Shown here piece by piece: positions 28,903-36,186 of a stretch of DNA of 36,186 bases; the stretch's first letter is position 1, and each line of letters begins with the position of its first letter. Source of the DNA: Heterostelium multicystogenum. Its lineage: Eukaryota; Evosea; Eumycetozoa; Acytosteliales; Acytosteliaceae. The stretch spans positions 1-36,186 of the forward strand of contig RCNN01000566.1 of the NCBI GenBank assembly GCA_003667245.1, read 5' to 3'. Under the pieces are notes generated by a model. That model was not told where the DNA came from. It searched no databases and saw nothing but the letters and a program-made list of their open reading frames with translations. A program made the translations under genes and the position numbers.

Positions 28903-29372
28903 GCACTACCTACCCGCTGAATGGTGATGGGGTCACCCGCAGCTATCAGAATTTTCTTCAGGATTTTTTCCAGGGTTTGCAATTCACCCGGCTCCAGGGC
29001 GCCCGCCAACTGGTTCAGGGCCTGGGCACCGATGTGCGGCAGCATGTCGGCCACGCGCTGGCCTTCGGCGGTCAGCACCAACTGCACCTGGCGCCGGTCC
29101 TGCTCGGAACGCTTGCGCGCCAGCAGGTCCTTTTGTTCCAGGCGGTCGAGCATGCGGGTCATGGAGCCGCTGTCCAACGACAGGTTGCGGCACAGCTCGG
29201 CCGGGGTGTCGACGCCGTACTGGGCCATGATGATCAACACCTTGAACTGCGCGGCCGTGATGCCGTGGGGTTCCATGTGGGTGTCGATGATCTTGTCTTT
29301 TGAGCAGCGCAGCCCGGCCCAGCAGCAGGCCAGGTGGCAGTTGTGGAAGTTTTCGGGGGTGAAGTGCTTCAT
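28899..29372 (-). CDS. MarR-family regulator of the efflux operon
   Basis: 157-aa winged-helix repressor-type protein. The DNA-binding region is clear: HGITAAQFKVLIIMAQYGVD, PAELCRNLSLDSGSMTRMLD (recognition helix), then the wing RLEQKDLLARKRSEQDRRQV. The ORF is open, but residues around 13-24 read HLACCWAGLRCSKDK. A one-base deletion near 29336 and a one-base insertion in AAAA near 29301 would give HLGLLLGRAALLKDK, a normal MarR dimerisation helix. A compensating pair of indels is therefore likely. It is the first gene of the efflux operon and overlaps the next gene by four bases. Two palindromic sites in its promoter suggest autoregulation, as in EmrR/MarR systems. Confidence 0.9.
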   Translation of the reverse strand: MKHFTPENFHNCHLACCWAGLRCSKDKIIDTHMEPHGITAAQFKVLIIMAQYGVDTPAELCRNLSLDSGSMTRMLDRLEQKDLLARKRSEQDRRQVQLVLTAEGQRVADMLPHIGAQALNQLAGALEPGELQTLEKILKKILIAAGDPITIQRVGSA

Positions 29373-29388
29373 CGTGACCAGCCTATTA

Positions 29389-29408
29389 ACTGCCTAAGCA
29401 GTGAATGT
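29389..29408 (-). promoter_or_regulatory. MarR-type operator 1
   Basis: The palindrome ACTGC-CTAA-GCAGT, with GAATGT on its right, lies 17 bp upstream of the marR ATG. It is a near copy of the second site 33 bp away (19 of 20 bases, or one less, shared across palindrome and flank). It lies downstream of the predicted -10 and would block transcription or early elongation. Confidence 0.7.
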
Positions 29409-29416
29409 GTGACACG

Positions 29417-29444
29417 ATGTTACTGCCTAGGCAGCGAATGTCAA
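29417..29444 (-). promoter_or_regulatory. Promoter of the marR-efflux operon with operator 2 in the spacer
   Basis: On the minus strand TTGACA (29444-29439) is a perfect -35 and TAACAT (29422-29417) a fair -10, spaced by 16 bp. The second palindrome, ACTGCCTAGGCAGC (plus strand 29422-29435, flanked by GAATGT), fills the spacer. A bound repressor would directly exclude RNA polymerase. Confidence 0.72.
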
Positions 29445-29478
29445 ACGAATAGTTAGGTTGCTTGCTAATTAGCGGATA

Positions 29479-29505
29479 AATGGTGGGAGCCAGGCTCCCA
29501 CCATT
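29479..29505. repeat. Perfect 27-nt inverted repeat after tamB
   Basis: AATGGTGGGAGCC and GGCTCCCACCATT are exact reverse complements around a single A. It lies 13 bp beyond the tamB stop. The GTGGGAGC core is REP-like and there is no T-run, so it is either a REP-derived element or a tamB transcript end. Confidence 0.65.
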
Positions 29506-29517
29506 ACCGTGGACGGA

Positions 29518-32500
29518 TCAGAAATCGCGCTTGTAGAAAATATCCAGGGAGCTGGCCACGCCGCTGGCCACTTCCAGGTACACCTTCTTGCTCAGCAAAT
29601 AGCGCAAGGCGATGGTGTTGGCCGGCTCGAACACCCCCACGCCATAACGCAGGCTGAGCTTCTCGGAGATCTTGCCGCTGGCCACCACGGCGGTGTTGTT
29701 GCCACTGCCCTGGGTGTCCAGTTCAAAGTCCCTGGATGCCCAGGTTCTTGGCGATGTCCGACGTGGACCCCGGCACTGCCCATCAACCCAAGACCCAGCG
29801 CCGCTTTCGGCCAGCATGTTGTTGTCCTCACCGTTGGTGGTGCGCGAACGCCCCAACACCAGGTACGACAATGCATCCTCTTGGGCCATGGCCGGCTCCG
29901 AGAAAATTTGCGTAGTCGGCTGCTCGCACTGCCGCTCAGGACGAATACCGGCGGTGACGGTCCGGGACGCTCGGTGGTGATCCGCACCGCTTCGATATCC
30001 AGGAACGGCTGTGGTCAATCGGCCCGGCAAACAACAATCGCGCGCGCGGGGCGCACAGTCAGGCGTTGGCCGTAGGCCCGGTAGCGGCCGTCGTTGAGCC
30101 ACAGTTCACCACGGGTGTCCATGTTTGGTCGCCGATGTGCACATGGCCTTGCAGGTTGGCGGTAAGGCCAAACCCGGCGAAGCTCAGCTTGTCCTTGCCT
30201 ACCTCCACATCGATGTCCATCGCCATGGCCATCGGCGGCTTGCCCTCTTTCGGTCTGGCTGCCGACGATCACCGTGTCATCCGAGACCTTGACCGTCGAT
30301 GGGGGCAATTCCCGCACGGTGATCTCGCCCTTGGGAATCTGCACCTTGCCGGAGATCGCCAGCTTGTCGTTCTTCATGCTGATCTTCAGGTCAGGCGCCA
30401 CCTCCAGGGCCGCGTACGGTTCCACGGTGACCGGCAGTTGCGTGCCTTGCAGCGCGATATCCACCGCCAGGGCCTGGCCCCAGTCGATCTGCCCCTTGAT
30501 AGTGCCCTGCCCGGCCTTGCCGCTGCGCCAGCCGCCATTGAGCTGCACGCTTTCGCCGGCAATCAACGCCTGGATATTCAGGCCTTCAATGCTGGTGGGC
30601 AGTTCCGGGCCGGAGATTTCACCCCCCACCAGGTTGACGCTGCCGTTGACCTGAGGCGCCAGCAGGCTGCCGGCGATTCGCCCGTTACCGTTGAGCTTGC
30701 CGTTGAGCTTTTCGACCATCGGCACAAACGGCCGGGCGACCGCAAGGTCGAGGCCGGTCAGGGTGAAGTTGCCGGTGATCGGTTTATTCTTCGCCAGCGG
30801 ATTGAGCTGCGCCTGCAACAGCAATTCGCCGAGCTTGCCGCCACGGAAATTGAGCTGGGTGTCGATGCGCGTGGGGTTGAGGGTGGTTTCCAGCTTCAGC
30901 GTGTCATAGGGGAAATCCAGCCACTGGTCTTTGTCCTTGACCCGCAGGGTGCCACCGCTGGCGTCCACCGAGACCCACACCTTTAGGGCCGCTGGCCGGC
31001 AGGTCGAGTTGCACGTCGGCATTGAGCTTGCCCTGCCAGGCGAAATCCTTGGGCAACCACTGCGCGAGGCTGTCGATCGGGAACTGTTTGAGGTGGTAAC
31101 GCAGCTTTCGGCTCGGGCATCAGGCGCTGGTCTTCGCCGCACAGGCTCGCCGGGCCGGAGACCCAGCAGTGCGCCGCAAAGGTCAGCTTGCCGTCGGCCA
31201 GGCGCTCGATCTTCGCCGGCGCTTGCAGCTTCCAGTCCTGGCCACCGGCTTGCACATCGCCGCTGGCCAGGCGCCCGCGCCAGTTGCCTTTGTCGAGGTT
31301 GCCGTCCAGCGCCAGGGCCAGCTTGAGCAACGGGCCGGCCAGGTCGAGCTGGACTTTCTGGCTTTTTGATATCGCCCTGGGCGCTGGCAGTGAAGGTGCC
31401 GAGCTGGGTGTCACCGGCCTGGATGCCACTGCCTTTCAGGTCGACTTTGGCGCGCTGGGCATTATCCAGGTTCGCGTCCAGGGTCAGGTTTTGCAGGCGG
31501 TTATCTTCAAACGCCAGTTGCTGGCCAACCAGGTTGAGCTTGCCTTGCGGCGCTTTCAGGGTGCCGGCGACGTCGAGGCGACCATTCATCTGCCCGCGCA
31601 GTTGCGGCCAGAGCTGGGCGAGGCGCGTCAGCTTGATGTCGATTCTGCCCGGCAAGGCGCTGTTGCAGGCTGCCGCTGCATAGATGCGGTTGTCGCCGGA
31701 GGCGAATGTCCAGGGTGCCGAGGGTCCATTGCTCGCCTGCGCCTTCGGCCTTGGCCTGGAGCACGGCAGGTTGGCCACGCAGACGGCCCTTGAGGTCGAG
31801 GTCGGCATTGAGCTTGAGTTGCTCGTTCTTCATTTTCGCCCTTGCTGCGCAACGGGCCCGCGAGGGTGCCGGGCAACTCCGCGACCCAATACGCCGGGTT
31901 GATCGCCGACAGGTCCAGCGCCGTGTCCCAGGCGATGCCATCGGCAAATTGCAGGTTCAGGTGGCCTTCGGCCTTGCCCTGCCAGCCGCGAGTTTCAACT
32001 CGGGGAGGAACACTTGCTTGAGGTCGCCACTGAACGGGCTGGCCAGGCTGAACTTGCCCCGCAGGGCCGTCGAGGTCGGCCTTGAAGTTGCCCAGATAGT
32101 TGCCGTCCTTGTAGGAAACTTCACCATTGAAGGTACGCAAGGCCACCTGGGGTTCGTCGATCACGGGGTACAGGCGATGCCACGGGAAATCCAGCAGTCG
32201 ATTTTCGCGTCGGCGCTGAAGCCTTGCTGCCAGTCCAGATTGGCACTGAGCTTGAGGCTTTGTTTGTCACCGGCATTCAAATCCAAGCCCGGCGATCTGC
32301 GCGCCCTTGGCGTCGACCTTGCCTTGCAAGCAGCAGGTCCACCGGGCCTTTTTCCGCGGGCAGTACGGCTTTGCCCAGCAACTGGTAACCGTTGCTCAGG
32401 TCGCCCTTGGCGGTCAGGTCCAGCTGATTGAGTTGCAGGGTATCGGGCAAATCGGCGCTGGGTTTGAAGCCGTCGGCGGTGATGTGCAACTGCGCCGGCA

Positions 32501-33222
32501 GGTTTTCCACCAGCGGTTGCAATTCGCCGCTGAGCTTGGCCGGCAGGTAGCCGCTGCTGTCGGCGTCGAGCTTGAGGGTTCTTGAGCAAATCGCCATCGA
32601 CCTTGAGCGCCAGCGTCCAGGGCGCACCGCCCGGCGCGTAAGGCAGGCTCAGGTTGCCGCTGGCGGCCAGCGGCCAATTGCCGGTGGGTTGCAGCAGGCC
32701 GGACAGGTCAAGGACCAAACCGTCCCGTTGCAGGTGCACCGAATCGATCTGCATCCCGGCGGCAGTCCAGTGCGCCGCCAGCTGCAGGCCCTGGAGCTCT
32801 TCGCTGCCATTGAACAGCAGGCTGCCAACGCGGATGTCACCCAACTGAAGGGGCGACCGGCAGTTTCAGGTCCGGCAGGGTAATCGGGCCGCTGCTTTCT
32901 TCGGTGCCGGGTGGAAATTGCAAGGCTCACCTGCTCCACATCCAGTTGGTTGATGCACAAGGTCATGCGCATCAAACAGGCCGGCGACCCAGTCGAACTT
33001 TGGCGACTGAAGCTCCACGCGGCTGCTGTCCTGCTGCCATAACAGATGGGTCGGCACTCCACTGCCCCGCCCAGGCGACCCTGGAAATTCTCAGCGGTCA
33101 AACCCGGCCACCTGGCAGCACCCACCGGCTGCCGGCTTGGGTACCAGCACCGTCCACAGTGCCAGCACTATCACCGCGAGGACCGCCAGAATGGCCAGCC
33201 CCGCTATTTTCAAACCACGCAT
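29518..33222 (-). CDS. tamB: TamB, translocation and assembly module inner-membrane subunit, many frameshifts
   Basis: Very large AsmA-like bridge protein (about 1,235 aa) spanning the periplasm between the inner membrane and TamA. It acts in outer-membrane protein assembly and phospholipid transfer. The N-terminus is a membrane anchor (LKIAGLAILAVLAVIVLALW). A long beta-rich body follows with repeated patterns such as WQLRGQMNGRLDVAGTLKAP-like segments, LNGKLNGNGRIAGSLLAPQV and GSVNLVGGEISGPELPTSIE. The C-terminal TamB domain has KISMKNDKLAISGKVQIPKG and GSGNNTAVVASGKISEKLSL, ending SSLDIFYKRDF. At least ten indels scatter through it (for example near 29735, 30010, 30125, 30990, 31110 and 32585). 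It starts 6 bp after the tamA stop. Confidence 0.92.
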
Positions 33223-33228
33223 CACAGC

Positions 33229-34959
33229 TCAGGCCCCATGGAAAAGTGCAAAACGAATGCCGCCCGGATCTTTCGAGGGCATGGCCAGGTCGAGGCGGAT
33301 CGGGCCAACCGGCGACACCCAGCGCACACCCACACCCACGCCGTTTTCAGGCTCGGCATTTCCAGGGTGTTGAACGAGTTTGCCTTGGTCGATAAAGGTC
33401 GCGATCCGCCATTTTTCGGCGATGGAATATTGGTACTCGGCGCTCAGGGCCACCATGTAGCGGCCGCCGATGCGGTCGCCACGATCGTTTTCCGGGGACA
33501 GGTCTGGTACTCGTAACCCCGTACGCTCTGGTCGCCACCGGAAAAAGCGCAACCGACGGCGGCACGGATTTGTAGCCGTTGTTGGTGGCACTGCCGCCAA
33601 ACTGCGCCCGGGCCAGGAAACGGTGGTTGTCCGCACAGGGTGGTCAAGCCCTTGATGGTCGCCGTGTGCGTAAAAGCAGGTTGGTGTCGGAACCCAGGCC
33701 TTCCTTGGCGACCTTGGCGTCGAACAGCAGGCGATAGCCATTGTGCGGGTCGATGCGGTTGTTCGCTGCGCAGGTAGGAATAACTGATGCCCGGCATCAG
33801 CAGCGTACTCAGGCCCGAGTCGTTGCCCAGGCGATATTCTTCGCGCTGCCATTTGAGCGAGATCACCCGCGTCCAGCCGCTGGGCAACTTGCTGTGCCAC
33901 TCGGGGCCGAGGGTGAGCAGTTTACTCAGGGTGTCGGTGTGGCGATTTCTTCATTCTGGTAGCCGCCCGGCAAAGCGCAGTTTGTCGGTCAGTGGCGGGT
34001 CCATGGGAATGTCGTACACAACCCGACGTTCTGCCGAGGCGCGGAAAGCTCGGCTTCCCAGCCATAACTGTGGCCCTGGGGGTTGACCCAGTGGCGCGTC
34101 CAGTTGGCCTTGCCCCGTGGACCGACATCGGTCGAGTAACCGAGGCCCAGGCCCATGGTGCGCGGCTTGCGGGTTTCCAGTTGCACGGCCACCGGGATCA
34201 CGTCATTGTCGAGGCCGCCGGGGCGGCGTCCACGCGCACGCCCTCGAAAAGCCGCTGGATTGCAGGTTCTGGTTGAGTTCGGCGATCAGTTCGGAGTCGT
34301 AAGGCGCGCCGCTCTTGAACGGCACCATGCGTTGCAGCAGGTCTTCATCAAACGGCGTATCGCCGGCAAAGCTGACCTTGCCCCAAGGTGTAGCGTGGGC
34401 CACTGTCATAAATCAGTTCGATATCGGCCACCCCCGCCTTGGGGTCGACCGAGAGTTTCTGGCTGGTAAAGCGCCCGCTGAAAAAAGCCGTAGCGTGACG
34501 CCTGGTTCTGGATGACGCGCTTGGCGTCTTCGTAGTTGCCGTGGTTGAGCACGGCGCCGGATTTGAGTTGGTCGCTGGCGGGCACGCGAAAGGCCTTGAG
34601 GTCGGCGGGCCTGGCCCGTCGACCCGAATGGTCACATTGCGCAAATGCACCGTTCGCCGGGGTCGATGGTGAGGATCAGGCGCGGGTTCTTGCCGCCCTT
34701 CACATCGCTGGCAATCTGCGGTTGGTAGTAGCCCAGCGCCTGGGCGGCCTTGCGGGCCCTGCTCCTCGGCGCCACGGCTGAACCGCAGCAGGGCTTCTTC
34801 GTCACGATCGCCGACCCCGCCGATATAGCCTTCGATGTTGGCTTTCAAACGCGTCGTTTGAAGGCTTGATGCGCACAATCCAATTCGCTTTTGCGCCAAG
34901 GCGCCGCAGCTCGTGAACAGCAGAATCAAGCCGCTGGTAAATCTTCCTGGAAACTTCAT
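33229..34959 (-). CDS. tamA: TamA, Omp85-family outer-membrane subunit, many frameshifts
   Basis: Outer-membrane beta-barrel protein of about 576 aa that works with TamB. The signal peptide is MKFPGRFTSGLILLF plus TSCGALAQ. POTRA domains follow (LKANIEGYIGGVGDRDEEAL, LTIDPGEPVHLRNVTIRVDG-like and KVSFAGDTPFDEDLLQRMVP). The 16-strand barrel includes RTMGLGLGYSTDVGPRGKAN, the Omp85 motif RFFAGGDQSVRGYEYQTLSP (conserved RGY/F loop) and VGVGVRWVSPVGPIRLDLAM. It ends IRFALFHGA. Around eight indels occur, for example near 34880, 34755, 34650, 34615, 34490, 34385, 34255 and 33640. The start at 34959 is fixed by the signal peptide. It lies 74 bp after the GNAT gene on the same strand. Confidence 0.93.
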
Positions 34960-35033
34960 AGGCCGGGATGCTACACGAGCTTGGGAGCGAGTTAGAACCC
35001 GGATTTGTCTGAATAATTCTGTCTTAAACCGTT

Positions 35034-35679
35034 TCAAGCCTGTAACACCTGCGGATTTGCGTGAAAGAACACGTGCTCCAGAACAGGTCCTACAGCCACC
35101 TCGCCAATCTCTTCATACCCCTGGCGCCTTATAGAACTCCAGATAGCGAGAATTCCCCGTGTCCAGCACCACGCCCGAGGAATGCGGGTCTTCGGCGCAC
35201 CAGTTATGCACCGCTTCCAGCAGTTGCTCACCGTAGTGCTTGCCCTGGAATTGCGGGTGAATCCCCAGCAATGGCAGCACATGCACCGAGTCCGAGGGCA
35301 GGCATGCCAGCACCGCCTGATGGTATTCCAGGTAACGCCGGGTACCGCGCACGCCGGTACTCAGCCCACATGCGCAACTGCCAGGCCCAGCTTTCGTGAT
35401 GCCCAGGCGGCGGGTCGGTGGCGCGATTCAGGGCGATGCCGATCAGCCGGTCGTTGACCAACAGGCCAATCGGCCGGGAGTTTCTGGAAGAAGTGCTGTT
35501 TGACCAGCTCACGCACCGTGGCGCGCACCCGCTGTTCGTAGCCGGGACGTTCGGCTTCGAAGATGTAGGCGGAACGTCGGCTCAGGGCGATAGGCCTGGT
35601 ACAAACAGCGACGGGCTTCGCGGGAATAGCCGCTGTCGAGCATGTGGATCTGGGCGATGGCAGTCGAGGTGTCAGGCAT
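35034..35679 (-). CDS. GNAT-family N-acetyltransferase, several frameshifts
   Basis: Acetyl-CoA-dependent transferase of about 214 aa. The N-terminal half reads MLDSGYSREARRCLYQAYRP, then YEQRVRATVRELVKQHFFQK and LLVNDRLIGIALN. The C-terminal half has the acetyl-CoA loop LPLLGIHPQFQGKHYGEQLL (Q-x-x-G-x-G/A type: QGKHYGEQ) and SGVVLDTGNSRYLEFYK, ending EHVFFHANPQVLQA. Indels lie near 35580, 35475, 35355 and 35130. ATG at 35679 is preferred because MPDTSTAIAQIH leads straight into the domain. It sits divergent from xthA and upstream of tamA. Substrate unknown. Confidence 0.88.
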
Positions 35680-35774
35680 AACAGTGAATCTCCCCTGGGC
35701 GCTGACTCAAAAGGTCGCGCTCTTGTTATTACGAACGTCTGCGGCACTGTTTTCGTTCAGTGTAGCCACCGGAC

Positions 35775-35827
35775 GCCGCTTCGTAGCCCAACGCAGCCTT
35801 GTGCCTCGGGCAGCTGCTAACAAGGCT
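35775..35827 (-). repeat. Degenerate dispersed intergenic repeat
   Basis: On the minus strand the segment runs AGCAGCTGCCCGAGG, then CACAAGGCTGCG, then GGCTACGAAGCG. It resembles the Pseudomonas intergenic repeat with AGCAGCTGCCGAGG and GGCTGCG cores, in degenerate form. AGCCTTGT and ACAAGGCT form an 8-bp inverted repeat inside it. It occupies part of the 208-bp gap between the GNAT gene and xthA. Confidence 0.45.
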
Positions 35828-35887
35828 GGCTCCCGTCCTACATTGTCGGCTAGCATCGCCCTTTTGCCAGACTGGGACCGCCGACCA

Positions 35888-36186
35888 TTGAAAATCGTGT
35901 CTTTCAATATCAACGGGCTGCGCGCCCGCCCCTCATCAGCTGGCGGCACTGATCGAGAAACACCCAGCCGGACGTGATCGGCCTGCAGGAAAACCAAGGT
36001 CCACGACGACCAGTTCCCGCTGGATGAGATCAAGGCCCTCGGCTATCACGTGGTATTACCACGGGCAGAAAGGCCACTACGGTGTTGCCCTGCTCTCCGC
36101 GCCAGGGAACCGCTGGCGCTGCACAAAAAGGCTTTGCCATGTGACGAAGAAGACGCCCAGCGGCCGGTTTTATCTGGGGCACCTTC
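35888..36186 (+). CDS. xthA: Exodeoxyribonuclease III, 3' part beyond the window, frameshifted
   Basis: AP endonuclease/3'-5' exonuclease of base excision repair. The beginning LKIVSFNINGLRAR is the canonical XthA start (Asn of FNINGLRAR binds the metal). After correction come ALIEKHQPDVIGLQE (catalytic Glu), KVHDDQFPLDEIKALGYHV and KGHYGVALLS. Indels lie near 35931, 35965, 35992 and 36052, and others follow before the window ends. The start is TTG at 35888, the only codon that fits the family start. It is divergent from the GNAT gene. Confidence 0.9.

Noticed and set aside
29479..29505. Classical rho-independent terminator for tamB
   Set aside because: The stem is perfect but there is no T-run on either side, and the core matches REP repeats, so it is listed as a repeat.
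1..36186. Treating the interrupted genes as pseudogenes or programmed frameshifts
   Set aside because: The breaks occur in essential genes, at many ordinary short homopolymers and without slippery-site or stem-loop context. Coding constraint continues on both sides.

Overview
The window is about 36 kb of high-GC gammaproteobacterial chromosome, most likely a Pseudomonas of the fluorescens group. This rests on the gene content (an SfnB-type organosulfur cluster, a PhaAB-type Mrp antiporter, the cysS/glnS/ppiB/lpxH block, tamA-tamB and xthA) and on intergenic REP-type repeats with the GCTCCCAC and GCTTGCTCGCGA cores common in that group. I see no IS element, prophage, CRISPR array, tRNA or rRNA. 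No gene-free stretch exceeds 300 bp; the longest gaps are about 255 bp (19575-19830) and 246 bp (22943-23188). The second holds only divergent upstream regions that I could not resolve.

The dominant property is pervasive single-base indels. Most genes, including essential ones (cysS, glnS, lpxH), read correctly only by moving between frames, while codon use and family motifs continue across each break. Most breaks look like one extra base in a short homopolymer, a few like one missing base. I treat these as sequence errors, not pseudogenes, and give whole-gene spans. Apparently intact genes are the 195-aa AMP-binding-like gene, the 113-aa mini-dehydrogenase, mrpC, mrpG, the SDR, the TetR regulator and lepB. 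The marR ORF is open but appears to contain a compensating pair of indels.

Layout. (1) 1-5738, minus: an XRE-cupin regulator, then an organosulfur-type cluster: SfnB-like dehydrogenase, a free-standing dehydrogenase C-terminal domain, an FMN monooxygenase, a truncated AMP-binding-like protein and a FAD/NAD(P) protein. A good sigma-54 -24/-12 match lies before the SfnB-like gene. (2) 5819-8331: an EamA exporter convergent with an ABC-F ATPase. (3) 8518-14593: a six-gene Mrp cation/proton antiporter operon. (4) 14700-19574: an esterase, a Sel1-type repeat protein, an SDR plus TetR pair behind a perfect 30-bp palindrome, a short extra signal peptidase I and a RibD-C/DHFR-like reductase. (5) 19831-24440: cysS and glnS (minus), ppiB-lpxH (plus). 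(6) 24608-29372, minus: a marR-OMF-emrA-emrB efflux operon whose regulator promoter carries twin palindromic operators. (7) 29518-34959, minus: tamA-tamB for outer-membrane biogenesis. (8) A GNAT acetyltransferase and, divergently, the start of xthA, cut by the window end.

The least ordinary part is the sulfur-type cluster: two of its genes are single-domain pieces of normally larger enzymes, translated as separate small proteins beside full-length enzymes.
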